64,000 nucleotides of DNA from Phymorhynchus buccinoides (GCA_017654935.2 CM065704.1:16750661-16814660); one strand, 5' to 3'; counted from the first letter of the stretch, positions 22,753-30,315 are shown. The notes: a model not told the origin generated them from the sequence alone. Translations and numbers: made by a program.

Positions 22753-24128
22753 TCCACGGTCAGACCGTTAAGGCCTAGTGCAGAATGAGAGGAAAAAATC
22801 CCCTGTACCCAGGTTCGAACTCAGGTTTACTTGACACGAAGCGAATGCGATACCACTGTGCCACTCTACACCACAAGTTGTGAACTTGTTAGCGTTTTGT
22901 CATAACATATTTGAAACTGTTGCACACTCTCTGTATTTCTGGTTCTTTATCAATCTCTTTCTTTCTATCTCTCTATCTCTCTTTCTTTCTCTCTCTCTCT
23001 CTCTCTCATTCTCCCTCTGTCTTTGCCAGGATCCCAGTCAGAAGCGCATTCTGGACATGTTTGAGGAGAGCTTTCTGGAAGAGGAAAGTGGCTGCGAAGA
23101 TCTGACGTCCCCCCCTCCCCCCAGCACCACGGCTACTGGTCAGGGTCAGTGAGTTTCATTGGCCATACTGGTGGTGGATTTGCATCCTGATAAAATCTTC
23201 TATATACCTGTCAATTTTTTAACTTTTTTTGTTTGTTCACCATTCCATCTTCTGGGCCATGCAGTGGTGTTGCTCCTTTGCCGTTCATTCCAAGTCCCAA
23301 CTCACAGCTACAGGGATTGCAATAGTCAACCACCAGAGCAGACACTGCATTTCTGCTAAGTCATTTTGGTGGAGTTCAGTGGAGCCTGTTTTCATCTATC
23401 ATATCATGATCTGACCGTGAGCTGTTTGTTGTTACTACAGTACGCTTTGGAAGATGTCCAAACATGTATCGATTTTTCTCATACATGATTTCAAACTTTA
23501 TGTATACTGTTTAAAGATGCTGGAAAAATCAAGCTAGTCCTTTTTAGACTATAATTAAGAATAGCCATTTCAGACTAAAATCATTGGGAACGTTCAGACA
23601 GGATGAAAATGACAACTGTATGTTTGCTAATCTGTTTTTTACTTTTCTATTTCTTTGGATTTCAATGAAGAAGAAAAAAATAACTAAATTGTGAGGCTTA
23701 GCACATTTTTCTGTTCCCTTTCCTCCTGTACAGTACTTCATCCAAAGACAACCCCACCATCAACACCCATCAAGTCCAGCCGCTCCGGCCCCTCGCCGTC
23801 CAAACGCCAACGGAAACTGTCCCCGCTGAAAGGGCAGCAAGGCATTGGCCAGTTCTTCCCCATGGAGAAAATCCACACAGCCAGAACCCCAGAGAAACAG
23901 ACGGCTGCTGCTGCTGCGAGTCGTCCTCAAGGCGCGGGCCCTTCCAGGATAGGGTCTGGAACGTCGTCGCCACTCCAGGGCGCCGTGCGAAGAGAGATGC
24001 CCGGAAACCACGGAGTAGAGATGGATGTGGACAATGACGTCGGTTTGGCGGAGTGGGATGACTGTTTGGGTGACGAGGCTTTTGCCAGTCTTGCTGCAGA
24101 TGTGGACTGGGATGATGATGATTTTTGA
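1316..24128 (+). CDS. SMARCAL1: SMARCAL1-like annealing helicase, C-terminal part (8 exons)
   Basis: SNF2-family ATP-dependent DNA annealing helicase that remodels stalled replication forks in the nucleus. The exons 1316-1445, 2689-2759, 3791-3887, 4310-4495, 5618-5718, 8323-8410, 23030-23144 and 23734-24128 join in frame with GT/AG introns and give about 393 residues ending at TGA. Visible motifs are [21 protein letters not shown] (motif IV region), [11 protein letters not shown] (motif V), FAELFWNPG and [11 protein letters not shown] (motif VI with its arginines). [17 protein letters not shown] favours SMARCAL1 over its paralogue ZRANB3. The N-terminal RPA-binding region, HARP domains and first helicase lobe lie outside the window. 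Unusual points are a PIP-box-like motif, an acidic tail, and tandem arrays built from three exon edges. The family call is firm; the exact transcript needs RNA evidence. Confidence 0.93.
1490..2170 (+). repeat. Five copies of the 3' edge of SMARCAL1 exon a
   Basis: Near-copies of the last about 60 bases of exon a plus its donor occur at 1498-1563, 1684-1746, 1795-1856, 1889-1951 and 2111-2166 (the last is decayed). Long GT runs separate them. Each good copy encodes the [16 protein letters not shown] type of peptide and ends in the donor GTCAGTG. No convincing acceptor precedes a copy. The frame from exon a stays open through the first copies, to 1841. Confidence 0.85.
1960..2070. repeat. GT microsatellite
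   Basis: Uninterrupted (GT)n of about 70 bases followed by interrupted GT, inside the exon-edge array. Confidence 0.9.
2171..2688. other. SMARCAL1 intron, no feature seen
   Basis: AT-rich unique sequence. It ends at the acceptor AG at 2687-2688. Confidence 0.5.
2689..2759 (+). CDS. SMARCAL1: SMARCAL1 exon b
   Basis: 71 bases, starting in phase 0 and ending with two bases of an Arg codon completed by the next exon. It encodes [19 protein letters not shown] and a few more residues, matching the human segment around the QKDALILFFNRTAEAK stretch. The donor is GTAACT at 2760. Confidence 0.82.
2830..3760. repeat. 22-bp minisatellite, about 40 copies
   Basis: The unit is ATTGCCTTGGGCCGAAACGA followed by CT, with C/T and A/G variants. 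The 3' end drifts to GGGCCGAAGTGAAAAT units. The array stops about 40 bases before the acceptor of the next exon. Reading frames through it are products of the repeat. Confidence 0.95.
3791..3887 (+). CDS. SMARCAL1: SMARCAL1 exon c (helicase motif IV)
   Basis: The acceptor is TGTGTGCAG and the donor is GTAAGT at 3888. The first base completes the Arg codon, then 32 codons follow, including [27 protein letters not shown] is the strongly conserved start of the second RecA-like lobe in SMARCAL1 and ZRANB3. Confidence 0.92.
3888..4309. other. SMARCAL1 intron, no feature seen
   Basis: AT-rich sequence with a short TA run near 4115-4135. It ends at the acceptor CATCAG. Confidence 0.5.
4310..4495 (+). 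CDS. SMARCAL1: SMARCAL1 exon d (helicase motif V)
   Basis: 186 bases, phase 0 at both ends, encoding 62 residues. It starts [17 protein letters not shown], carries [17 protein letters not shown], and ends [11 protein letters not shown]. These are the IDG, SITAA and FAELxWxPG blocks of the helicase C domain. The donor is GTGAGA. Confidence 0.94.
4518..4645. repeat. Fragments of dispersed repeats
   Basis: 4530-4580 carries AACGTCCTCCGGCCTGGAAC, also present at 28458. At 4577 begins TTAACCCCTTCACTGCCAGG, the left end of a TTAA-flanked MITE type seen again near 30032 and 40591. The element is cut off by the following tandem array. Confidence 0.6.
4650..5580. repeat. 34-bp minisatellite, about 27 copies
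   Basis: The unit is about 34 bases and contains TATCAGTGAGTGAATGACGT and GGACATGCAAATG. It ends about 37 bases before the acceptor of exon e. No exon sequence is recognisable in the unit. Confidence 0.95.
5618..5718 (+). CDS. SMARCAL1: SMARCAL1 exon e (helicase motif VI)
   Basis: The acceptor is TACCAG. The exon encodes [20 protein letters not shown], then [13 protein letters not shown], and ends with the first two bases of a Trp codon. [11 protein letters not shown] is motif VI. The donor GTAGGT starts at 5719. The exon's 3' half and donor are amplified into the array that follows at once. Confidence 0.94.
5719..7775 (+). repeat. 67-bp array made from the 3' edge of SMARCAL1 exon e, about 30 copies
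   Basis: The unit period is 67 bases, measured from TACATTGTGGCTCAG at 5748 and 5815. Each unit holds GTGGCTCAGAAAACGGCCGA, then CGACTTCATTTG and GTAGGTCGCAC. That is the coding end of exon e (VAQxTADDFI/YIW), its donor, and about 28 intron bases. The last unit (from about 7754) reads further into exon-like sequence (GCCGGTTTACTACATTGTGG), so it still shows the original duplication edge. The 67-base period is not a multiple of 3. Confidence 0.95.
7776..8322. other. SMARCAL1 intron, unique sequence
   Basis: An open frame runs across 7695-8414 but it starts in the array and enters exon f in the wrong frame. No protein family is recognised. The intron ends at the acceptor TTGACAG. Confidence 0.5.
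8323..8410 (+). CDS. SMARCAL1: SMARCAL1 exon f
   Basis: The first base completes the split Trp codon (TG|G). It then encodes [20 protein letters not shown] and nine more residues, ending in phase 0. This matches the human WPLIQEKIKVLAEAGL region just after the helicase core. The donor is GTGAGC. Confidence 0.92.
8500..8917. mobile_element. MITE with inverted ends (GTGACC type)
   Basis: The left end TGTGACCCAGCACCACGAAA and the right end, ATGTCCCTCTCATGGTGCGG then GGTCACA, are inverted repeats. A longer relative with a nested insertion lies at 45572-46434. No coding capacity is seen. Confidence 0.75.
9040..9447. repeat. Dispersed repeat with ATT/AAT tail, parent of the 115-bp unit
   Basis: AATAATAATAATAATTAACA followed by ATTTATAGAGCACAC and GGCGCTTCAC resembles the 3' tails of LINE/SINE-type repeats seen at 25746, 28575, 29209, 41667, 45247 and 51350. 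CA repeats follow at 9180-9250. The sequence runs on into the first 115-bp unit without a break, so the array seems to have grown from inside a dispersed repeat. Confidence 0.55.
9448..11757. repeat. 115-bp minisatellite, left block (about 20 copies)
   Basis: The unit begins GGATAAGTTTGTCAGAAGAG and includes GACCTGGAGGGTGAGTACAG and ATGAATGGACAGCATTGAAA. Units differ at a few fixed positions (GGATAAG or GGATCAG; GAGATAAG or GAGATCAG; GCAGGACC or GCAGTACC). The 115-base period makes a ladder of overlapping minus-strand frames of 88-104 codons, which are not genes. The block ends exactly at the DIRS insertion point. Confidence 0.96.
11758..11955 (+). repeat. DIRS left terminal inverted repeat
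   Basis: It starts ATCTACTTTAACCATACTGT, then ACCAACACCTGAAACAACTG. From 11778 it is the reverse complement of the right end up to 15177. It includes a GC-rich stretch (CGGATGGGGGCGGGAGTGAT). Confidence 0.88.
12180..13560. other. DIRS interior, GC-rich, no recognised domain
   Basis: Positions 12780-13500 are very GC-rich with repeated AGGCCTCCC and CCTAGGCCTCTCCGG words. Frames of 175 codons (12443-12970) and 272 codons (12475-13293) are open but low in complexity. They may be gag remnants or chance frames in GC-rich DNA; no family was recognised. Confidence 0.4.
13867..14603 (+). pseudogene. Degenerate DIRS tyrosine recombinase
   Basis: Three pieces in the same order as in DIRS recombinases. 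13867-14000 reads [20 protein letters not shown], then RAAFITT (core-binding domain). 14149-14265 reads [15 protein letters not shown] (catalytic domain, first Arg region). 14418-14603 reads [20 protein letters not shown] (C-terminal block). Stops and frame shifts separate the pieces. In the last block the position where DIRS recombinases usually have Tyr before LRD is Asp. The catalytic reading is inferred from the known family pattern; the enzyme is surely inactive. Confidence 0.8.
14843..14946 (+). repeat. DIRS internal complementary region (circle junction copy)
   Basis: 14843-14884 is the exact reverse complement of 11758-11799. TG at 14885-14886 is the complement of the CA core. 14887-14946 is the reverse complement of the right end (about 15161-15220). 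It therefore records the joined ends of a circular intermediate. Confidence 0.9.
15005..15220 (+). repeat. DIRS right terminal inverted repeat
   Basis: Inverted copy of the left repeat up to GTTTCAGGTGTTGGT at 15177, followed by a 43-base extension ending GGGATTAATAAAAATCCAC. Confidence 0.88.
15223..20668. repeat. 115-bp minisatellite, right block (about 47 copies)
   Basis: Continuation of the array at 9448-11757 after the DIRS insertion. The first unit resumes at GTTTGTCAGAAGAGG. One partial unit of about 57 bases is duplicated near 15668-15724. Most central units are the GATCAG type. Units with GCACTGAAAC cluster at about 20080-20315. Confidence 0.96.
20669..20896. other. SMARCAL1 intron, no feature seen
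   Basis: Unique AT-rich sequence between the array and the next MITE. Confidence 0.4.
20901..21817. mobile_element. TTAA-flanked element, about 0.9 kb
   Basis: TTAA at 20897-20900 and 21818-21821. The ends CCCTCTTGTGC and GCATAAGAGAG are imperfect inverted repeats. No coding capacity is seen. TTAA target sites with CCC ends are typical of piggyBac-like non-autonomous elements; that assignment is inference. Confidence 0.6.
21803..22210 (-). pseudogene. LINE ORF2 C-terminal fragment
   Basis: The minus-strand frame reads [20 protein letters not shown], then [13 protein letters not shown] and [20 protein letters not shown], then [10 protein letters not shown]. This layout (a WxxxS block, then RLxxRAxRL, then LPLxxRxxFxxCxxMxxxxNGxAPP) is the usual tail of non-LTR retrotransposon ORF2. 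It lacks the reverse transcriptase core and is truncated. The first few bases overlap the TTAA element border at 21818, so the fragment probably starts just outside it. Confidence 0.72.
22224..22400. repeat. GT microsatellite
   Basis: (GT)n interrupted by GAGTGTGAG words. Confidence 0.95.
22497..22876 (-). mobile_element. tRNA-derived SINE (family 1)
   Basis: Read on the minus strand it starts with a tRNA-like head: GTGTAGAGTGGCACAGTGGT, then a B-box-like GTTCGAACC. The middle block CATCCGAAAGACTCCACGGT is seen here on the + strand. The tail is TGACTATAAAGTACCTAATA. Other copies lie at 37683, 50021 and 52084. The shared middle block suggests a SINE superfamily with a conserved central domain, possibly MetaSINE; that name is uncertain. 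Confidence 0.75.
23030..23144 (+). CDS. SMARCAL1: SMARCAL1 exon g
   Basis: A CT-rich tract (22955-23025) leads to the acceptor TTGCCAG. The exon encodes [20 protein letters not shown], then GCEDL and a PPPPS stretch, and ends with one base of a Val codon. DPxQxxIxDxFxxSFxxE matches the vertebrate SMARCAL1 segment after the helicase core. The donor is GTCAGT. Confidence 0.9.
23145..23733. other. SMARCAL1 last intron, no feature seen
   Basis: Unique AT-rich sequence. It ends with a pyrimidine tract and the acceptor TGTACAG. Confidence 0.6.
23734..24128 (+). CDS. SMARCAL1: SMARCAL1 last coding exon with PIP-like box and acidic tail
   Basis: Two bases complete a Val codon, then 130 residues and TGA. 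Order: [17 protein letters not shown] with several S/T-P sites; the basic, NLS-like SKRQRKL; the sequence [14 protein letters not shown] at about 23829-23870; a low-complexity Ala/Gly/Ser stretch; then an acidic end, [20 protein letters not shown] plus [13 protein letters not shown] fits the PIP box pattern (Q, two residues, aliphatic, two residues, two aromatics) used to bind PCNA. Human SMARCAL1 is not known for this motif, while its paralogue ZRANB3 is. PCNA binding is inference. Confidence 0.9.
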
Positions 24129-25195
24129 AAGTATGCATGAGAGAGGACTGGGATGATGATGGTTTTTGAAAGTATGCATGAGAGAGGACTGGGATGATGA
24201 TGGTTTTTGAAAGTATACATGAGAGAGGACTGAGAGGATGATGAATTCATGGGTGCATCTGATTCCGTTTTGGGACGGAATCCGTTTTTTCTATGCTGCC
24301 AAAAACGGAAGTTCCGTTTTACACAAGAATTCGCAAAGAAACACACAAAAAAAACCCACCCGTGTTGAATACCGAGATCGATGATCTGAGCGATTTAAAG
24401 CGAAAGTTTAAAGTTCTATGCCTTGGAATGCCTCCCTTCTCCTTTAATTTATGAATCATTGTCAGCGTCTGACCCCCCAACCAGTTCCCCCTGTACCCCA
24501 CCCCAACTTCAGTTTTTTCCATTTCAGCCAGATGCACCCATGTGAATTTGATGATGGTTTTTGAAAGTATACATGAGAGAGGGCTGGGATGATGATAATT
24601 TTTGAAAGTATGCATGAGAGAGGACTGGGATGATGATGGTTTTGAAAGTATACATGAGAGAGGACTGGGATGATGATGAATTTTGAAAGTATACATGAGA
24701 GAGGACTGAGAGGATGATGAATTTGATGATGGTTTTTGAAAGTATACATGAGAGAGGGCTGGGATGATAATTTTTGAAAGCATACATGAAAGCATACATG
24801 AGAGAGGACTTGGATGATGATGATCTTTGAAAACATACATGAGAGAGGACTTGGATGATGATGATCTTTGAAAACATACATGAGAGAGGACTTGGATGAT
24901 GATGATCTTTGAAAACATACATGAGAGAGGGCTGGGATGATGATGATCTTTGAAAACATACATGAGAGAGGACTTGGATGATGATGATCTTTGAAAACAT
25001 ACATGAGAGAGGACTTGGATGATGATGATCTTTGAAAACATACATGAGAGAGGACTTGGATGATGATGATCTTTGAAAACATACATGAGAGAGGACTTGG
25101 ATGATGATGATCTTTGAAAACATACATGAGAGAGGACTTGGATGATGATGATCTTTGAAAACATACATGAGAGAGGGCTGGGATGATGATGATCT
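24129..25195 (+). repeat. 41-bp array made from the SMARCAL1 stop-codon region, about 20 copies
   Basis: The first units copy the end of the last exon: GACTGGGATGATGATGATTT, then TTGA, then the 3' flank AAGTATGCATGAGAGAG. Later units shift to GACTTGGATGATGATGATCT and TTGAAAACATACATGAGAGA. The period is 41 bases (24807 to 24848). The array is broken at 24248-24542 by a MITE. It lies in the likely 3' UTR. Confidence 0.93.
24248..24542. mobile_element. MITE (CATGGGTGC family) with 6-bp target duplication
   Basis: The ends CATGGGTGCATCTG and CAGATGCACCCATG are perfect inverted repeats. The flanks are TGAATT at 24242-24247 and 24543-24548. It sits inside the 41-bp array, whose undisturbed units read GATGATGAATTTGATGATGG nearby. 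No coding capacity is seen. Confidence 0.85.
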
Positions 25196-25353
25196 TTGTT
25201 TTTGTTGATAATAGAGATATTTGTATGACTTTTGTATGGTACCGTATTTTACGGACTACATGTCGCACCTGATTATAAGGCTCATCCCCGAAATTGTGCA
25301 CAAAATTCAGATTTTGTTATTATAGTTTCTTGCTATATTATCAGTCACATTAA
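25196..25353. repeat. MITE fragment with CGTATTTTACGGACTA end
   Basis: ACCGTATTTTACGGACTACA at about 25241 and AAATTCAGATTTTGTTATTA match the family at 33472, 37554, 51650 and 63118. Confidence 0.5.
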
Positions 25354-25597
25354 CCCTTTCACCGCCAATGTCGCATTTTAGCACCACAATGATTTAACGC
25401 CAATGTTATGAAAAGGCCTCAACCAGGGTCTGTTATCCAAAGAGCCCATTTTCGTAATTTTGGGAGGTAAGGATAGGCCTTAAGTTGTATTCAAACTTGA
25501 TTGGGAATGTGAATGTGGTCTCTATGTTTCTTCTTAGAATGTTCATGTTGTAACTATTTTACTCTTGTATAATTAATAGTGTGCGTGTGCGCATGCA

Positions 25598-25649
<52 letters not shown>

Positions 25650-25924
25650 TAAGGAAGTAAGAGAACGTTGTGTGTAAGCATCGTGCTTATTTTACTTTCT
25701 AATGATTAATTATTTGTTTGCCTTTAATGTTCTTGTTATCAATGCAAAGCGCACTGAGCTCATGTGAGAAAGAGCGCTATATAAATTCCCATTATTATTA
25801 TTATTATTATTATTATGCATGTCACACTCACAGAGGAATCTCCAATATTGCAGATGATTTTTTGTTTCTACCCAGTTAAGTTTAATGGGAAAAATTTGCC
25901 GAAAAATGGCTGGCGGCGAAAGGG
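25354..25924. mobile_element. TTAA-flanked MITE (CCCTTTCACC family) with inserted repeats
   Basis: TTAA at 25350-25353 and 25925-25928, with ends CCCTTTCACCGCCA and TGGCGGCGAAAGGG. The middle holds a GT run (25584-25649) and an AAGCGC...ATTATT tail (25746-25817) that shorter copies lack (36009, 37000, 43655, 62627). Confidence 0.78.
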
Positions 25925-25942
25925 TTAAAAGGCGCAGGGGTC

Positions 25943-27880
25943 TCAGTCTAGGAAAAAGCACTGCCTTACAGTCCGTACGATACAGTAATCAGAATCATAC
26001 TTTTGACCATTTTGTTCCACATCTACCTTGGTGGCTTGACAGGGGCACTGCCTTACAGTCCGTACGATACAGTAATCAGAATCATACTTTTGACCATTTT
26101 GTTCCACATCTACCTTGGTGGCTTGACAGGGGCACTGCCTTACAGTCCGTACGGTACAGTAATCAGAATCATACTTTTGACCATTTTGTTCCACATCTAC
26201 CTTGGTGGCTTGACAGGGGCACTGCCTTACAGTCCGTACGATACAGTAATCAGAATCATACTTTTGACCATTTTGTTCCACATCTACCTTGGTGGCTTGA
26301 CAGGGGCACTGCCTTACAGTCCGTACGATACAGTAATCAGAATCATACTTTTGACCATTTTGTTCCACATCTACCTTGGTGGCTTGACAGGGGCACTGCC
26401 TTATAGTCTGTAAGATACAGTAATCAGAATCATACTTTTGACCATTTTGTTCCACATCTACCTTGGTGGCTTGACAGGGGCACTGCCTTATAGTCTGTAA
26501 GATACAGTAATCAGAATCATACTTTTGACCATTTTGTTCCACATCTACCTTGGTGGCTTGACAGGGGCACTGCCTTATAGTCTGTAAGATACAGTAATCA
26601 GAATCATACTTTTGACCATTTTGTTCCACATCTACCTTGGTGGCTTGACAGGGGCACTGCCTTATAGTCTGTAAGATACAGTAATCAGAATCATACTTTT
26701 GACCATTTTGTTCCACATCTACCTTGGTGGCTTGACAGGGGCACTGCCTTACAGTCCGTACGATACAGTAATCAGAATCATACTTTTGACCATTTTGTTC
26801 CACATCTACCTTGGTGGCTTGACAGGGGCACTGCCTTATAGTCTGTAAGATACAGTAATCAGAATCATACTTTTGACCATTTTGTTCCACATCTACCTTG
26901 GTGGCTTGACAGGGGCACTGCCTTATAGTCTGTAAGATACAGTAATCAGAATCATACTTTTGACCATTTTGTTCCACATCTACCTTGGTGGCTTGACAGG
27001 GGCACTGCCTTATAGTCTGTAAGATACAGTAATCAGAATCATACTTTTGACCATTTTGTTCCACATCTACCTTGGTGGCTTGACAGGGGCACTGCCTTAT
27101 AGTCTGTAAGATACAGTAATCAGAATCATACTTTTGACCATTTTGTTCCACATCTACCTTGGTGGCTTGACAGGGGCACTGCCTTATAGTCTGTAAGATA
27201 CAGTAATCAGAATCATACTTTTGACCATTTTGTTCCACATCTACCTTGGTGGCTTGACAGGGGCACTGCCTTATAGTCTGTAAGATACAGTAATCAGAAT
27301 CATACTTTTGACCATTTTGTTCCACATCTACCTTGGTGGCTTGACAGGGGCACTGCCTTATAGTCTGTAAGATACAGTAATCAGAATCATACTTTTGACC
27401 ATTTTGTTCCACATCTACCTTGGTGGCTTGACAGGGGCACTGCCTTATAGTCTGTAAGATACAGTAATCAGAATCATACTTTTGACCATTTTGTTCCACA
27501 TCTACCTTGGTGGCTTGACAGGGGCACTGCCTTACAGTCCGTAAGATACAGTAATCAGAATCATACTTTTGACCATTTTGTTCCACATCTACCTTGGTGG
27601 CTTGACAGGGGCACTGCCTTATAGTCTGTAAGATACAGTAATCAGAATCATACTTTTGACCATTTTGTTCCACATCTACCTTGGTGGCTTGACAGGGGCA
27701 CTGCCTTACAGTCCGTAAGATACAGTAATCAGAATCATACTTTTGACCATTTTGTTCCGCATCTACCTTGGTGGCTTGACAGGGGCACTGCCTTACAGTC
27801 CGTAAGATACAGTAATCAGAATCATACTTTTGACCATTTTGTTCCGCATCTACCTTGGTGGCTTGACAGGGGCACTGCGT
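25943..27880. repeat. 87-bp minisatellite, about 22 copies
   Basis: The unit contains GGGGCACTGCCTTACAGTCC, then TCAGAATCATACTTTTGACC and CATCTACCTTGGTGGCTTGA. The 87-base period is a multiple of 3, so one minus-strand frame is open for about 576 codons (unit of 29 residues, VEQNGQKYDSDYCILQTIRQ then CPCQATKVD). Units fall into two blocks: CAGTCCGTACGAT type near 25960-26390 and TAGTCTGTAAGAT type mostly after that. No splice or signal features are seen, so it is annotated as a satellite. Confidence 0.9.
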
Positions 27881-28430
27881 TGTAGAATTGTTCCCCAGCT
27901 TTCTCCAGTCCAGTCAGAAACACATTTTACTGAAACCAGGGTCACCTTAATTGCTCCACTTGTTAATTCTAGAACGATATCGGTCAACTTGGTGTGAGTG
28001 TGTGTGTAAGTGTGCGTGCGAGCAAGTGAGTATGTGAGCGTGGATGTGTGCACGTGTGTGCAAGCATATGCAAGTGCATACACAAGTGTGTGTGCATGTG
28101 CATTTGAGATGTTTTACCCTCAGTTTTTGAATTGTACTACATTTTTTGTTTGCAGGTTTTGTACATTGTTAAGATTCATGGATTTGTGTTTTGCTATACG
28201 TGGTAGAACTTTATGTGGTGACAGTCCTGAGATAACCATAGCTGTTGATGGGACTATAACAGACTAACTAATTTTCTCAACAGTGTCTTCAAAGGGCTGC
28301 TTCAGTAAGACTTTTGTTTGGAAATTTGTTGCCGATAACAGTCCGTAATGGGTTAATCATATGGTTAGTTCTGACCTATGATACCATGCTGCATTATATT
28401 ATTATTATTATTTTATTTAATCAATACGAT
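27881..28430. other. Intergenic, GT-rich then unique
   Basis: An interrupted GT/GCA stretch lies at 27993-28110. No gene is recognised. A short ATT run lies near 28400. Confidence 0.4.
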
Positions 28431-28437
28431 TGGTACT

Positions 28438-28790
28438 TGAATGAATGAAAGTTTGTTTAACGTCCTCCGGCCTGGAACAGGCACATATGGGACATTAATA
28501 ACTATAGAGATAGTGGGACGATCCTGGAGGTACTGCAATACCAGGATTGTCCCGATTAAAAAAAATAAAAATAAAAATAATGGTACATTTATATAGCGTT
28601 TTGCCTCAAATGAGCCCAAAGCGCTTTACAATCAAATATTCATCAACAAGTAGACAACAAAAATAGTGTTTAAGAATGACACAAGCCAGTAACACACATA
28701 TACAAAGCAACACACACACACACACACGCAGTTAAGCTACATCAAGCTAGTAGTTTCGCTCACTGTATTTGGATTAATACATTGTTGTGT
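28438..28790. repeat. Dispersed repeat fragments
   Basis: AACGTCCTCCGGCCTGGAAC at 28458 is shared with 4530. At about 28578 comes GGTACATTTATATAGCGTTT, then AGCCCAAAGCGCTTTACAAT, shared with 51355. A CA run lies at 28707-28727. Confidence 0.6.
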
Positions 28791-28800
28791 TGTGTATTAA

Positions 28801-29278
28801 TTGGTGCTTATAGCTGTAGCTGCCATTTATATGCCATTGTATGTTTCACCGGAAAGTGTTCATCATAGCCTCAAACTTCTTTGCACACCTGTCACCAAAT
28901 ACAAAACAGTTGGAAACAGAGCTTTCCGTTTCCAAGCACCACACATCTGGAACAACCTCCCTTCCTCTCTCCGCAGCTCTCCATCTTTGTCTTCTTTCAA
29001 AACTGGCCTGAAAACTGTTCTCTTCAAAAAATACCTCTGTTGATCTCCTGTGTCTTCTCCCCTTCAGTTCACCCTCTGTGAGTTTTTGCTGAGTTGGTCT
29101 GTGTGTGCGTGCAGTGCGATAATGGGCTAATTGTTTTTTTATGGTTGTGTTTCCACTTTTGTATAATTATGTTGTTTTTCTTCATGATTATTGTATGTAT
29201 GTTTTCTGTAAAGCGCTGTGAGTCCTGCTGCGCCAGGAGAACGGCGCTATATAAGAGTTATTATTATTATTATATGTG
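28801..29278 (+). pseudogene. LINE 3' end (ORF2 C-terminus and tail)
   Basis: The frame reads VSPESVHHSLKLLCTPVTKY, then KTVGNRAFRFQAPHIWNNLP, then SSLRSSPSLSSFKTGLKTVL, ending at TGA. The pattern of xxRAFxxxAPxxWNxLPxxLR and SLxxFKxxLKxxLF is the standard end of CR1/L2-type ORF2. The 3' flank carries AAGCGCTGTGAG...GGCGCTATATAAG and a TTA run, the same tail type found across the window. It is 5'-truncated. Confidence 0.8.
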
Positions 29279-29486
29279 AAGTAACCTTTTCAAATTGTTG
29301 TGCATGTCTTATGAGATGATCAAAGTTGGAGGTGCCAGCCAAAGAGAATTCCAGTTTCTCTTGTCTGTGCATACTTCACTTGTTATTATCTTTGCAATCC
29401 AAAGGGAGAAATAGAAGTGGGAAAAACTCAGATACTCTCTGCGGTATGTGGTGTGTATACAGCAAAGAAAAAAACAAAATCTCTTT

Positions 29487-29598
29487 CTACTTTAACCATA
29501 CTGTACCAACACCTGAAACAATTGCATTCGCTTCAAGCGACCTGGGACCATACCATAGTATATATAGAAAAACGAAAGTAGCCCCTGGCCTTGACCAC
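29487..29598 (+). mobile_element. DIRS left-end fragment
   Basis: CTACTTTAACCATACTGTAC and CAACACCTGAAACAATTGCA match the left end of the element at 11758, then diverge slightly and stop near CCTTGACC. No other part is present, so it is a truncated or solo end. Confidence 0.8.
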
Positions 29599-30031
29599 CA
29601 TTTTGCCAAAGTAAGCATGATTTGTGATGGTGCATGGGAAAAACCTACACAAGTCCAAACATAGTCAACAACCAAAATATCAATGTTCTATTTAGGGCAT
29701 ATTTATGTCTATTTGTATGTGTTCTACCAGTATCCACAACATAAAAGACAATTTTGAAGGATTTATTTGTTCATTTGATTGTTTTCTAAACCAAGTCAAT
29801 AGAAACAAAGAGGCAAAGTTGTATCTTCTATGCCCAATTTCTGCAAATGATCTATTTCGAATGCCAAACTTCAAATAATTATAAAATAAAAACTAGACAA
29901 GATAACTCAATTCGGTTTTCTGTGTATTAACAAGGAATCTTTGCTCCACCATGAAAAATGTAAATCTCAATTTATGCCAAAATTCCATTATGTCTGTTTT
30001 TCCCATGCACTGTCATTTGTGTGCGCCTCTT
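29599..30031. other. Intergenic, no feature seen
   Basis: AT-rich unique sequence. Confidence 0.4.
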
Positions 30032-30265
30032 AACCCCTTCACTGCTAGAGGAAAACGGAAATTATCGATTTTATTAATATAAAATTTAAAAGAGACCTGT
30101 TAGACTCAAATCTGGGAAAATCATCGTAGAGATCTATTTTTTTCTGACTTGTCTTAGAAACCCCAAACCCTCATTCCAGGACTATGACACCAAAAGTTAT
30201 GACATCATCAATGACATCACACACCATGTAGTAGACAGGGGACTGGGCAGGGAATGGGTTGAAGC
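30032..30265. mobile_element. TTAA-type MITE, decayed
   Basis: It starts TTAACCCCTTCACTGCTAGA and ends GGGAATGGGTTGAA. The inner words GAAATTATCGATTTT and ATAAAATTTAAAA are shared with the fragment at 4577 and partly with 40591-40787. Confidence 0.5.
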
Positions 30266-30315
30266 TTGAAGCGGACCGGATCAACGCATTGCGATTTCAA
30301 GCCAACTGAGGCATG

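Noticed and set aside
1316..24128. ZRANB3 instead of SMARCAL1
   Set aside because: The PIP-like box suggested it, but the order [16 protein letters not shown] then [15 protein letters not shown] fits SMARCAL1, and no zinc finger or HNH domain follows.
25943..27673. Minus-strand frame of 576 codons as a gene
   Set aside because: It is produced by an 87-base tandem repeat whose length is a multiple of 3. It has no normal start, splice or domain features; kept only as a finding.
28801..29043. An 80-codon host gene
   Set aside because: The sequence is the standard C-terminal end of a LINE ORF2, followed by its 3' tail.
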